From Fibrobacterales bacterium Fibro_02 (GTDB lineage Bacteria > Fibrobacterota > Fibrobacteria > Fibrobacterales > Fibrobacteraceae), in contig LVAE01000091.1 in assembly GCA_001603905.1 (NCBI GenBank), forward strand, positions 1 to 64,000: a stretch of DNA of 64,000 nt. Direction: 5' to 3'. Made by a program: the position numbers and the translations under genes. Numbering within the stretch: the first letter of the stretch is position 1; the number at the start of each line of letters is the position of its first letter. Shown here piece after piece: positions 7,480-16,088 of the stretch. The notes under the pieces were generated by a model, which did no database searches, had not been told where the DNA came from, and worked only from the letters and a program-made list of their open reading frames with translations.

Positions 7480-8841
7480 ATGTCCGCAAAAGTTACGAGC
7501 AGCGACAAGATAGAAGATTTGTTCCCGGAAACATCCATCCGCAAGATTATCACGCCGGTGGAACGCCTGATGAAGGTGGAAACGACTGGCGGTATCGTTC
7601 TGATCATCATGACGATTGCGGCTCTTTTGTGGGCGAACCTTTCTCCTGAAAGTTACCATCACTTTTGGCACTTGCCCATCGCGATGACGATCGGTAGCTG
7701 GGTGGGGTCTGCGGACCTGCACTGGTTCATCAACGACGCGATGATGACGATTTTCTTCTTCAATATCGGCCTTGAAGTCAAGGGCGAGATGACCTACGGC
7801 GAACTCAGGAACCCGAAGGCGGCGAGTCTGCCGATTATTGCCGCGGCGGGCGGTATGCTTTTCCCCGCGCTGATTTACTTGACCTTGTGTCCGCATGGAG
7901 CGGATAGTGCCGCGCACGGCTGGGGAATCCCGACAGCGACGGATATCGCGTTCGTGGTGGGCTGCATGGCGATTCTCGGAAAGAAGGTGCCGCATGCGCT
8001 CCGCGTGATGATCTTGACACTCGCGATTGCCGACGACATCGGCGCGATCCTGGTGATTGCGATCGGTTACCCAAGCGGCGATGGAATCAACTTCCTTGCC
8101 TTGGGCGCTGGATTTGCACTGCTTGCGTTGATCAACGTGTTGTTCCGTATTGGCGTGAGGAACCTCCTGTTGCATGGAGTGATCGGCATTGCCGTGTGGG
8201 CCTTCTTCGTAAAAAGCGGCGTGCACCCGACCATTGCGGGCGTGCTGCTCGGTCTCTCGGTGCCGGCAAAGCCTGTGCTTGCGAAGGGAAAGCTCGCACA
8301 GTTTGCGGGAAGCGTTGGCGGAAAGCTTTCGGGTGAAACGAAGGACCGCAACGAACAGTACGAGGTGTTTACGTTGCTGAAGCAGGGCGCCCGCGAAAGT
8401 ATCTCGATGCAGGAGCGCCTGTTCAAGCCGCTCGTGCCGTGGGTGAACTTCTTCATTATGCCGCTGTTTGCGCTCAGTAACGCCGGCGTTGAAATCAAAC
8501 TCGGCGGCGTGGAAGTGCCTGTGATGGGTGCGGTGGCGCTCGCATTAATCTTCGGCAAACCGATTGGCATATTCCTGTTCAGCCTCTTGGCCGTGAAGAT
8601 TGGCGTGTCGGTGAAGCCGAGCTACAGCTGGAAGGTGCTGTGGGGTGGCGGCATGCTCGCGGGTATCGGATTTACGATGGCGCTCTTTGTGGCAAACCTC
8701 GCCTTCGATGTAGGCGACCGTCAGGATTCCGCAAAGCTCGGTATCTTGCTGGGTAGCTTCTGTGCAGCGATCCTCGGTACCATCTACATGAGCATTGTGT
8801 CGAAGGCTCACCACGAGTCAGAAACAGACGCTAAACCATAG
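7480..8841 (+). CDS. nhaA: Na+/H+ antiporter NhaA
   Basis: The product is 453 residues of mostly hydrophobic helices, within the family range. NhaA signatures are present: MTIFFFNIGLEVKGEM, WGIPTATDIAFVVG, and TLAIADDIGAIL, whose paired aspartates form the ion-binding site. A C-terminal GIGFTMALFVANLAF is also typical. The protein exchanges external protons for internal Na+ or Li+ across the inner membrane. A hydrophilic insert of about 45 residues (KLSGETKDRNEQYEVFTLL) lies in the middle and resembles the variable loop of longer NhaA forms. The start follows AAAGG by five bases. Confidence 0.96.
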   Translation: MSAKVTSSDKIEDLFPETSIRKIITPVERLMKVETTGGIVLIIMTIAALLWANLSPESYHHFWHLPIAMTIGSWVGSADLHWFINDAMMTIFFFNIGLEVKGEMTYGELRNPKAASLPIIAAAGGMLFPALIYLTLCPHGADSAAHGWGIPTATDIAFVVGCMAILGKKVPHALRVMILTLAIADDIGAILVIAIGYPSGDGINFLALGAGFALLALINVLFRIGVRNLLLHGVIGIAVWAFFVKSGVHPTIAGVLLGLSVPAKPVLAKGKLAQFAGSVGGKLSGETKDRNEQYEVFTLLKQGARESISMQERLFKPLVPWVNFFIMPLFALSNAGVEIKLGGVEVPVMGAVALALIFGKPIGIFLFSLLAVKIGVSVKPSYSWKVLWGGGMLAGIGFTMALFVANLAFDVGDRQDSAKLGILLGSFCAAILGTIYMSIVSKAHHESETDAKP

Positions 8842-8847
8842 GCAAAT

Positions 8848-8955
8848 CGTCATTGCGAGGAGCATCGCGGAACCTGCCTCGAACGAAGCGTAGTGGACGC
8901 AATCTCTAGCAGAAGTCATCCTGGAGGGAGTGTAACGACCGACGGGATCCAGAAA
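8848..8955 (+). repeat. two dispersed intergenic repeat elements
   Basis: The first element, 8848-8907, begins CGTCATTGCGAGGAGC and ends GACGCAATCTCT. The second, 8915-8954, begins GTCATCCTGGAG and ends GGGATCCAGAA. The second type recurs at 62130 and 62292, and in inverted form near 12170. They fill the gap between nhaA and the GIY-YIG gene and carry no coding capacity. Confidence 0.7.
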
Positions 8956-8960
8956 GAAAA

Positions 8961-9302
8961 ATGCCACATTTCGTCTACATGCTCCGTTGTGCGGGAAACC
9001 GTATCTATACGGGGTATGCGGTCGATGTCGAAGCACGTTTTGAACAACATAAATCTGGCAGGGGAGCGAAGTTTACCAAGGCTTTCCCGCCGGAGTGCAT
9101 CCTGCGAAAATTTGAACTCGCCTCCCACGAAGAGGCGCTCCGCCTGGAAGCTCGCATCAAGAAACTGCCCCGCCCGCAAAAGGAACTGCTCGCCGCTGGT
9201 GACGAAACCCTAGCTGCGGAACTGCTCGCAGGCCTCGGCGAAACCCTTGAAGAATGCCGCGCCCGCCAGCGCCGCAAAAAACGGGCGCAAAAGAAGAAAT
9301 GA
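8961..9302 (+). CDS. GIY-YIG domain protein (YhbQ-like)
   Basis: The product is 113 residues. The GIY-YIG core is at the N-terminus: FVYMLRCAGNRIYTGYAVDVEARFEQHKSG, with the YTG triad near residue 17, the conserved Arg at about 26, and a downstream Glu in the EALRLEARIKKL helix. Stand-alone proteins of this size (UPF0213/YhbQ-like) are presumed nucleases acting on DNA in repair; their role is poorly defined. The C-terminal tail is highly basic. AGAAAGAAAA precedes the ATG. The upstream repeat elements end 5 bp before the start codon. Confidence 0.88.
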   Translation: MPHFVYMLRCAGNRIYTGYAVDVEARFEQHKSGRGAKFTKAFPPECILRKFELASHEEALRLEARIKKLPRPQKELLAAGDETLAAELLAGLGETLEECRARQRRKKRAQKKK

Positions 9303-9322
9303 ATCAAAGTAGAAGTTAAATA

Positions 9323-9694
9323 ATGAAAAAGAAAATATTGTTTGTCTGTATTAGTGGATCCGTGAAATTACTTGGTCAAAAAGATAGAGAGGATAATTAC
9401 CAGTGTGTCCGCAAGTATTGGAGACTAGATGCTGATAAAGCAAATAAAGCTGATTATGTCGTTGGTGTTGCAAATAAAAAAATTGTAGCTGTATTTAGAA
9501 ATGTTTCAGGTTGGCGCAATATAGGTTGTTTTAAGGATTTGCTAGATGACGCTGAGGTCATAGCGAATCCTGAATATAAAACGGAACGTTTTGCTTTTGA
9601 GGGTGAAGAGGTAGTGTTAGGTAAAGATGAATTGAAAGAGATCGAAAGGGAAATTCCTAGATTTTATGGTCCTGTGAGATATAATTATGAATAA
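9323..9694 (+). CDS. hypothetical protein, AT-rich gene
   Basis: The product is 123 residues and I do not recognise a named family. It is soluble and charged, with NYQCVRKYWRLDADKANKADYVVGVANKKIVAVFRNVSGW in the middle. A YWRL...KADYVVGV...IVAVF-type arrangement occurs in small uncharacterised proteins and in C-terminal modules of some restriction-like genes, so a nucleic-acid or defence role is possible but unproven. The gene is clearly richer in A and T than its neighbours, which suggests transfer. It sits 15 bp from the 3' end of the converging toxin gene. Confidence 0.6.
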   Translation: MKKKILFVCISGSVKLLGQKDREDNYQCVRKYWRLDADKANKADYVVGVANKKIVAVFRNVSGWRNIGCFKDLLDDAEVIANPEYKTERFAFEGEEVVLGKDELKEIEREIPRFYGPVRYNYE

Positions 9695-9709
9695 TTGATT
9701 GCGTACAGG

Positions 9710-10555
9710 CTACGGTGCCATCACTTTTTCTAGCAAATTGCGGGTGGCTTCAAAAACAGTTTCAAAAGAAATTCCTTTGGAATAGTTAAAGTTTGAACTA
9801 TACCTATTCCACAGCCGTCGAACATTATTGCTCTGTTCGACAATATTCAATCGCTGGGCATATTCCTTTGTCACCACATCTGTGGACTTGCGATGTTCTG
9901 CGGTCGCAAGCAGGGCGCGCTTTAAGGTCGGGACATCAAACTCAACGAGTTTCGTGAGCATATATACATCGTAGTAGTCACGGGGGCGCGTGTTGAATTC
10001 GTCCCTTGTGATGATTGTCTCCAGTTTTTCGGCGAGAATGTTTTCGACTGGGTACGACCAGGCTTTGATGAGCGAATTGTCGAAATTTCTTTTGAAAAAC
10101 ATTTGCTGGATACCGGGATAGATGCTGTCTCCCGCAGTAATATCCATTGTCAGTGTACCACGTATTTCACCATAGCTTACATTCAAAAATGCACGGAGGC
10201 CTTGGTAATCGTCTTCTTCGCGAATACGTTCCAGATGGTCTAATTCAAAAGTGAAATCGTCCTCGACAGGAACTTGACAAACATGCGTGAGTGCCGCAGT
10301 CATCGCGGATTCGTCGATAGGAAAGTTCTTGACGGTCGTATCCACATCCATCGTCGTCCTTGCCTGAAAACCGATTAAATTGGAAATCAGGTATCCGCCT
10401 TTGAGAATGAAATTGTCTACGTAATCGGAATGTGCTAAGCGGTTGACGAAGCATTCCATATAGTAGGTATGTAACATTTGTTGTGGACGGAGATTCAGTT
10501 CAATGGCGCGGGTCTTGATAAAGGACTTGAGTTGCATCGCGTTGCGAGTTTTCAA
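9710..10555 (-). CDS. AbiEii-type nucleotidyltransferase toxin
   Basis: The product is 281 residues. It carries the signature of the AbiEii/DUF1814 nucleotidyltransferases: FILKGGYLISN (residues 49-59), then TTMDVDTT with the two metal-binding aspartates near residues 70 and 72, then PVENILAEKLETIITR and RPRDYYDVYML. Such enzymes are toxins of type IV toxin-antitoxin pairs and can modify tRNA acceptor ends. The preferred start is TTG at 10555, because GGAGGT lies about 7 nt before it and the codon overlaps the TGA of the antitoxin gene, giving translational coupling. An ATG at 10537 lacks a ribosome-binding site. The gene is AT-richer than housekeeping neighbours. Confidence 0.9.
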   Translation of the reverse strand: MKTRNAMQLKSFIKTRAIELNLRPQQMLHTYYMECFVNRLAHSDYVDNFILKGGYLISNLIGFQARTTMDVDTTVKNFPIDESAMTAALTHVCQVPVEDDFTFELDHLERIREEDDYQGLRAFLNVSYGEIRGTLTMDITAGDSIYPGIQQMFFKRNFDNSLIKAWSYPVENILAEKLETIITRDEFNTRPRDYYDVYMLTKLVEFDVPTLKRALLATAEHRKSTDVVTKEYAQRLNIVEQSNNVRRLWNRYSSNFNYSKGISFETVFEATRNLLEKVMAP

Positions 10556-11136
10556 ATCAGCACCTCCAGATACGGGCGAATTTTATTCTCGACATTGAAC
10601 ATTCGAGCGTAATCCGTCAGTTTCCAGATTTTTCGATCCTTTGATGCCATGTACCTTTGCAAGGCGGGAATATATCTTTCCTTGTTGAAGTCTTTTCGGC
10701 TGTGGAGCAGTTCGCACAAGGTCCGTTCGATGCAATAAACCTTCAGGGGGTTGCTGTAGAACGATTGGATTTCTTGAACGCCTTCGTTTAACAATTCGGC
10801 AGGGGTCTGACGCACCAAGAAGTTCTGCCACATTTTTTTTGAGTGGTAACCCTTCGGGACGGTTACTGTAAAAATTTCAGGAAGAAGGTCACTGTATCCG
10901 GTCAAATAAAGTGCGGTCTCGTTGGAATACACCACTTTGTCGCTCAACACTTGCGGAATGTAGTATTCGTCTTCAACCACGTTAGCGAATGCGTACAATC
11001 CGTAGTTGACCTTCTTTATTTTTCCGGAATCCTCCAGATTCTTCAGGTCGTACCTAGAAACACCGTGCTCCAGGCACTGTTTAAGGGAGAAATACCCCCT
11101 ATTGGAAAATTTTCGCATTTTCTGCATCGTTTCCAT
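10552..11136 (-). CDS. AbiEi-type antitoxin / transcriptional regulator
   Basis: The product is 194 residues. The N-terminus, RGYFSLKQCLEHGVSRYDLKNLEDSGKIKKVNYGLYAF, is the winged-helix domain of AbiEi-like antitoxins. The remainder (VTVPKGYHSKK, VYCIERTLCELL) matches the C-terminal antitoxin region. Antitoxins of this class repress their own operon and neutralise the downstream toxin. It is the first gene of the two-gene operon. Three in-frame ATGs lie close together (11136, 11127, 11118). AGGAG is only 1 nt from the first and 10 nt from the second, so the exact start is uncertain. Confidence 0.88.
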   Translation of the reverse strand: METMQKMRKFSNRGYFSLKQCLEHGVSRYDLKNLEDSGKIKKVNYGLYAFANVVEDEYYIPQVLSDKVVYSNETALYLTGYSDLLPEIFTVTVPKGYHSKKMWQNFLVRQTPAELLNEGVQEIQSFYSNPLKVYCIERTLCELLHSRKDFNKERYIPALQRYMASKDRKIWKLTDYARMFNVENKIRPYLEVLI

Positions 11137-11142
11137 ACTCCT

Positions 11143-11191
11143 AAATATAACATCTTATACATTTAAAATCAATAATAAGTGTATAAGATGT
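11143..11191 (-). promoter_or_regulatory. abiE-type promoter overlapping a 12-bp inverted-repeat operator
   Basis: On the minus strand a TTGATT -35 box is followed by a 17-bp spacer and a TATATT -10 box. A perfect inverted repeat, ACATCTTATACA (11150-11161) and its complement (11180-11191), separated by 18 bp, has one arm inside that spacer. This is where an AbiEi repressor would exclude RNA polymerase. The -10 box ends 7 nt before the first ATG, so a transcript would start at or near the start codon. Confidence 0.75.
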
Positions 11192-11373
11192 AAATTTTTG
11201 TGTTTGGCAATTTTGCCATGCCTTTAATATATCTTCGGCACAGTTCCCCCGTCAAGCCCAATCGCTTTACATCGAAAATGCGCCCAAAATGGCGATTTTG
11301 GTCGAATTTCGAAGATTTAAGGGCCCAAAGGGGCCGATATTAACGAGAAAAAATTTTTAGCAAAGTGAATGCG

Positions 11374-12147
11374 TTATTTCACAATCAAATCGACGACGAG
11401 TGCAATGGCCATGCCGATACTGCAGATGCTGATGAAGCGCTGGATGAACTTGTTGCCTTTCTTGCGCTGCAGGAAGCTGCCGAAGTAGCCGCCGACCCAG
11501 GCCCCGCCTGCCATGATGATGGCGATGGGCCAGTTGATTTTTCCCGTCATGCCGAGAGCGAAGGTGCTTACCAGCAGGAAAACGTTGGTGAGCGCGTTCT
11601 TGAGGGCGTTAATCTGGACGGGGGCGAGTCCTGTGTATCGCGTAAGTCCGAAAATTTGTACGAAACCCACACCGACCTGCACGATGCAACCGTAAAGGGC
11701 GATGACGAAAAATCCAAGCGCCCCTTTGAAAGTCAATTTTTCGGGAGGATTTTCAGGCGGCTTTCCGAGAATGTTCTTGTTCAGGTTGCTCATCACGACC
11801 ACAAGGCAGATGACAACAGCGAGGATTGCCTGGAAAAGCTTGTCGCCGATGTGCACCAGGAAACAGGCTCCGACAAGCGCCCCGATCAGCGTGGGGGTGA
11901 GCAGCTGCAAAAAGAGCCGCATGTTCAGGTAGCCGTGACGGGCGAGGTTGAGTGCGCTGCTGAAGTTCCCGATGATAAGCCCGATGCGGTTCGTGCCGTT
12001 TGCGACGGTGGCGGGGAGACCGAGGAATATCATGATAGGAAGGCTCAACGTGGAGCCACCGCCCGCGATGCTGTTGATGAGGCTTACGACCGCGCCTAGT
12101 ACGAAGTAGGCGGCATAAAGGGCGATATGTGCGGCGTCAAGTTCCAT
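11374..12147 (-). CDS. TauE/SafE (TSUP) family permease
   Basis: The product is 257 residues with about seven to eight membrane segments. Family hallmarks are SLINSIAGGGSTLSLPIMIFLG near the N-terminus and ALKNALTNVFLL with GGAWVGGYFGS in the second half. The family moves sulfite, sulfoacetate or related organic anions across the inner membrane; the substrate here cannot be told. The start is the ATG at 12147, preceded by CTACATTTACAGTTGCA without a clear ribosome-binding site. Repeat DNA lies upstream. Confidence 0.85.
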   Translation of the reverse strand: MELDAAHIALYAAYFVLGAVVSLINSIAGGGSTLSLPIMIFLGLPATVANGTNRIGLIIGNFSSALNLARHGYLNMRLFLQLLTPTLIGALVGACFLVHIGDKLFQAILAVVICLVVVMSNLNKNILGKPPENPPEKLTFKGALGFFVIALYGCIVQVGVGFVQIFGLTRYTGLAPVQINALKNALTNVFLLVSTFALGMTGKINWPIAIIMAGGAWVGGYFGSFLQRKKGNKFIQRFISICSIGMAIALVVDLIVK

Positions 12148-12167
12148 TGCAACTGTAAATGTAGAAA

Positions 12168-12255
12168 AATGGATCCCGTCTCCCCTCCGCTCTGCTCCGA
12201 GGATGACACGCTCCAGAATGACATTTTACTATGGATCCCTTCGGCAGGCTCAGGG
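12168..12255 (-). repeat. intergenic repeat elements, inverted copy
   Basis: Read on the minus strand, the stretch contains GTCATTCTGGAG, GTCATCCTCGGAGC and ACGGGATCCA, the same building blocks as the elements near 8915, 62130 and 62292. A GGATCCCTTCGGCAGGCTCA piece follows. It separates the TSUP and serine hydrolase genes. Confidence 0.55.
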
Positions 12256-12272
12256 ACCTTGTGAAATTTATG

Positions 12273-13379
12273 CTACTCAAAGAATGCGTCGGAGAGCTTT
12301 GCGCGGAAGGCGTGGATGCGGTCGGCGTTTGCTTCGCGGTGCGGGTAGGTGAAGTTGCTGAGAAGCACCACGGCGGCGCCCCGATCGGGGTCGGCGACAA
12401 TGCTTGCGCCGGTGAATCCGGTTTTGCCGAAGGTGCGTGGCGACACATGTGTCCCCATGAACTTTTCGCTGTTCAGTTCCCAGCCGAGGGCGGTGCAGGC
12501 GTTTTTGGCGGTGGAATACTTGCTGGCGGAGGGGAGCGCAAAGGCGTTTTCGCTGACCATCTTCAAGATGCCTGCGGGGGCGACCCGCGCGCCTTTCTTG
12601 ACGCAGCCCGTTGCATCCTGCGGACATTCTGCAGAAATACCGTCGTTCAAGATCATCTGTACGAAATTCAGAAGGTCGGGCACGCAGCTGAACATGCCGG
12701 CGCTACCCACAGGGAAAAGTTTCCGCAGCACCCAGGCGCTTTCGTCGTGGATTTCACCGCAGATTTCGCGACCCCTGAAACTGCAGATTTCCGTCGGCGA
12801 AATTTCGCTTTTGGGAATCGGATTCCAGTCGCGTGAGAGCGGATCCCAGCCGGAACGCGTCATGCCGAGCGGAATAAAGAAACGCTCGCGGCCCTGCTGC
12901 TGCAAGTCCTTGCCCTTGAGCCGCTGCAGGATGATTCCGAGCAGCACGCTGGCGGGGTTGCCGTAGTTGAAGTCCGCACCGGGAGCCTTTTCGAACTGGT
13001 ACGTATAAAGTGCGTCGAGGATTCCTTCGGCAGGGAGCGTGCGCAGGGTCTTCATGGGCACGCGGTAGTCGAGGCTATGGGTCAGCAGATGGAATACGCG
13101 GATATCTTCGCGGTAGTTTGTCTGTAATTCGGGGATGTAGTCGATGACCTTCGTGTCCACTGACAGCGACCCTTCCAGGATATAGCTCAGCGCAAGTGTA
13201 GACGCTGGACACACCTTGGTAAGGCTTGCGATGTCGAACACCGTCTTTTCGGGCGTGTTGAGCGAAATGATTTCGCGATGACCGTCGGGCAAGATGAACC
13301 CGGCGACCGCCCTGCTGAAAATTCCTTCGGATTCTGCCGTCTTGAGCAGGCCTTCCAATTTTTCTCTGTCGAACTTCAT
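12273..13379 (-). CDS. serine hydrolase, beta-lactamase/DD-peptidase fold
   Basis: The product is about 368 residues. The class C beta-lactamase/esterase motifs are visible: SLTK at residues 52-55 (nucleophile and general base), YGN at 139-141, and a C-terminal GKTGFTGAS replacing KTG. No signal peptide is present, so the enzyme is probably cytoplasmic and may be an esterase or peptide hydrolase rather than a lactamase. The ATG at 13379 is preferred; the open frame extends to a TTG at 13394, but the TATTTTAGGGGT sequence lies between the two and looks like promoter and ribosome-binding site. Substrate unknown. Confidence 0.8.
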   Translation of the reverse strand: MKFDREKLEGLLKTAESEGIFSRAVAGFILPDGHREIISLNTPEKTVFDIASLTKVCPASTLALSYILEGSLSVDTKVIDYIPELQTNYREDIRVFHLLTHSLDYRVPMKTLRTLPAEGILDALYTYQFEKAPGADFNYGNPASVLLGIILQRLKGKDLQQQGRERFFIPLGMTRSGWDPLSRDWNPIPKSEISPTEICSFRGREICGEIHDESAWVLRKLFPVGSAGMFSCVPDLLNFVQMILNDGISAECPQDATGCVKKGARVAPAGILKMVSENAFALPSASKYSTAKNACTALGWELNSEKFMGTHVSPRTFGKTGFTGASIVADPDRGAAVVLLSNFTYPHREANADRIHAFRAKLSDAFFE

Positions 13380-13455
13380 ACCCCTAAAATACAAAACATT
13401 CCCTTAAAATGGCACGTATTGGGGGACTAAATCCGTCCTATTCGGTTGCGGTCGT

Positions 13456-13490
13456 TTGCATTCCGTTTTTAAATCTTATATTTTGAAGGT
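13456..13490 (+). promoter_or_regulatory. promoter abutting the first kinase gene
   Basis: TTGCAT at 13456-13461 and TATTTT at 13479-13484 are separated by 17 bp. The -10 box ends 6 nt before the ATG at 13491, so transcription would begin at or next to the start codon. It would drive the kinase-BMP-kinase-Nudix-DUF1653 run. Confidence 0.5.
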
Positions 13491-16088
13491 ATGCTTTTCC
13501 AAAAGATTGAAAAAGAGAAAACGCTTTGGCTGCGTTACGGCATTGTCCTTTTGATAGTGTCGATCATTGTCGTGTCGACGGTGTCGTACCTTGTTCGTGC
13601 CTATACCGTCCCGGCCAAGGCGAATATCTTGCAGTCGTGTGCTTTCTTGAACAAGAAGGATGCTTTCGCGGTAGAGAACTTCTTGAATCGCGAAGAGTCC
13701 GTTTTGAAGATGGCTAGCCGCGTGGCCGATCTGCTGGTGGAGAATCATGGAGTTTCGGGGGAGATCGAGTCGCTGAAGACCCGGACCAGGGAGGAAAATC
13801 CCCGCTTTGGCGACCTGTATGGTTTTATCAACGGAAAGCCGTATGGCAAATATCCTTTGGCGGATTCCGTCAACCCTGCTAGTGAACCGTGGTTCCAGGG
13901 AGCCTTGCTCGCCCATGGTGATATTGCGCGGATTCCGATTCACAAGGGCAAGGAATCGATGGTCGTCTTGAGCAAGCGACTTTCCGATATGAAAAGCGTT
14001 ATTGCGCTGAATGTGAAACTGAGCGCACTGCGAAACTTTGTCAATCCTTGGACATTACCCAGCATCTGGATGATCATGGATGAGCAGGGACTCATCATTG
14101 CGCATAGCAATGTGGCAAACCAGGGGCTCAATTATTCATCCTCCGAATTCTGGAATAATGACGAAAGAAATCTTGCTGACCGGGTCACCTCATCCTCGAA
14201 TGAAGCCCCGGGCGAAAAACAGTTCCTGCTCAATTACGATGGTGTCGACTACCAGGTTTTTTCTACACCGATCAAAGGCAGTTGGTTCATGGTCCGGATG
14301 GTTGAAAATAAAGTGCTGTGGAACGAAATGTACTGGACCGTTTTCAAGGGAATAGCCGTTGTCGTGTTGCTGTATGTACTGATGATTCTGTTGATGTCGC
14401 TCAGCTTGATGAACCGATTCAGGGCGATTCGTGTAAGCCAGGCGAAAAGCGGATTCTTGACTAATATGAGTCGTGAAATCCGCACTTCAATAACGGGGCT
14501 GCTCGGCATGAATTCTATCGTGATGAAGGAAATCCGGGATGACGGGCTCAAGGAATACCTGAAGAATATCCAGAATACGGGACAGGGTATCTTGTCGCTT
14601 GTGAATGACGTCCTGGATGTCTGCAGGATTGAATCGGGTAAGATGAGCATCGTCTCAATGGAGTACGACATCTTTTCGGTGCTGGCGGACTGTTACAGCG
14701 CCAACGAACTGAAAGCGTCGGCAAAGAAGTTGCGCTTTACGGTGGACTGCAATCCGGATATCCCGTCGAGCCTGTGGGGCGACGAGAACCGTATACGCCA
14801 GATTATCAACAACCTGCTTTCGAATGCGATCAAGTTTACCGAAGTGGGCGAGGTCACCTTGCTGGTGAATTACGAGAACCTTCCTCCAGTGGGAACGCTG
14901 AAATCCGACGAGTACGTGATGCTTTCGTTTACGGTCAAGGATACGGGAACCGGCATCAAGAAAGACGAGCTGGGCTTGATTTTCAATAAATTCGCTTCGC
15001 AGAATATGGATGATCCCTCCGAAGGAATTGGTCTCGGCCTGTGCTTGACCAAGGAACTCGTAGAAAAGTGCGGGGGCCAAATTACGGTGAACAGCCGCCT
15101 GGGAGAGGGCTCCTCCTTTACGGTCAGGATTCCGCAGCTCGTGCTGAATATCGAACCGATGGGCGATTTTGCCCTGAGGTACAAGGGCCTTGGCCGCAAG
15201 AGGGGCGACTTTTCGGGGATTTTCCTTGCACCTGAGGCACGCATCCTGATCGTGGACGATGTCGAGCTGAATCTCAAGGTGCTCCGTGGGTTCTTGCGGC
15301 GGTTCAAGGTTCAGGTGGACGTGGCGGTGAGCGGCGCGCAGTGCCTGAAGCTTGCTCAGTCCAAGCATTATGACTTGATTTTCCTGGACCACATGATGCC
15401 GGTGATGGATGGCGTGGAAACGTATCGCAAGATGAAGTCCCTGGAAAACTTCATCAACAAGGATACGCCAGTCATCGCGCTCACTTCGGAAGGTTCCAAC
15501 GAAGTCAGCGAATCGTTCCTGGTGATGGGTTTTGCCGATTATCTGCCCAAGCCGATCAAGGAGCGTGACTTGCAGCGGGCGCTCAAGTGGTATTTGCCGA
15601 AGCAGCTTGTCCTTTCGGGCGAAGACATCCAGGAGGTCGCCGGTGCCCAGACTTCTGTCGACACGATACAGCTCCCTATGCCCGCACCGACCTTTAATGA
15701 CGAAATCGAACTTCTGCAGGTGACGGTGAACCCCTACGAAAAGCTTGCGCCCTTCAAGGACTGTCTGGATATCAAGGCGGGCCTGGAGTATTGCGCCGAT
15801 GACAGCGACATCTATATCGAAATGCTGCAAGAATTCATCGCCTCGCCGCTCCACCGCAATGTGGAAACTTGTTTCAAGAACGAGGATTGGGAAAACTACA
15901 AGTTCTATATGCATGTCCTCTGTGATTCCTCGGCGGCAATCGGTGCTATTGGCATGGCGGAGAAATTCCAGAATCTTGAAAATGCCTGCCGAGAATCTCG
16001 CATGAACGTGGTCCGTGAAAATCACGACCTGGTGATGGCCCTGCACGCGGAACTGGTTCGCAATATCCAGAAGGGGTTGGAAGAATGA
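13491..16088 (+). CDS. hybrid sensor kinase with receiver and Hpt, H-box His replaced by Arg
   Basis: The product is 865 residues. A membrane helix (about 16-37), a periplasmic Cache-like sensor (38-280, with PWFQGALLAHGDI) and a second helix (281-304) precede the kinase. The H-box reads NMSREIRTS: Arg328 occupies the place of the phospho-accepting His. The ATPase domain is intact, with GDENRIRQIINNLLSNAIKF, DTGTGI and GIGLGL. The receiver (about 583-700) keeps LIVDD, Asp633 and Lys687. A C-terminal Hpt-like helix bundle carries His808 in MHVLCDSSAAIGA. It can bind ATP but cannot autophosphorylate in the usual way. Its stop overlaps the next start (ATGA). Confidence 0.88.
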   Translation: MLFQKIEKEKTLWLRYGIVLLIVSIIVVSTVSYLVRAYTVPAKANILQSCAFLNKKDAFAVENFLNREESVLKMASRVADLLVENHGVSGEIESLKTRTREENPRFGDLYGFINGKPYGKYPLADSVNPASEPWFQGALLAHGDIARIPIHKGKESMVVLSKRLSDMKSVIALNVKLSALRNFVNPWTLPSIWMIMDEQGLIIAHSNVANQGLNYSSSEFWNNDERNLADRVTSSSNEAPGEKQFLLNYDGVDYQVFSTPIKGSWFMVRMVENKVLWNEMYWTVFKGIAVVVLLYVLMILLMSLSLMNRFRAIRVSQAKSGFLTNMSREIRTSITGLLGMNSIVMKEIRDDGLKEYLKNIQNTGQGILSLVNDVLDVCRIESGKMSIVSMEYDIFSVLADCYSANELKASAKKLRFTVDCNPDIPSSLWGDENRIRQIINNLLSNAIKFTEVGEVTLLVNYENLPPVGTLKSDEYVMLSFTVKDTGTGIKKDELGLIFNKFASQNMDDPSEGIGLGLCLTKELVEKCGGQITVNSRLGEGSSFTVRIPQLVLNIEPMGDFALRYKGLGRKRGDFSGIFLAPEARILIVDDVELNLKVLRGFLRRFKVQVDVAVSGAQCLKLAQSKHYDLIFLDHMMPVMDGVETYRKMKSLENFINKDTPVIALTSEGSNEVSESFLVMGFADYLPKPIKERDLQRALKWYLPKQLVLSGEDIQEVAGAQTSVDTIQLPMPAPTFNDEIELLQVTVNPYEKLAPFKDCLDIKAGLEYCADDSDIYIEMLQEFIASPLHRNVETCFKNEDWENYKFYMHVLCDSSAAIGAIGMAEKFQNLENACRESRMNVVRENHDLVMALHAELVRNIQKGLEE

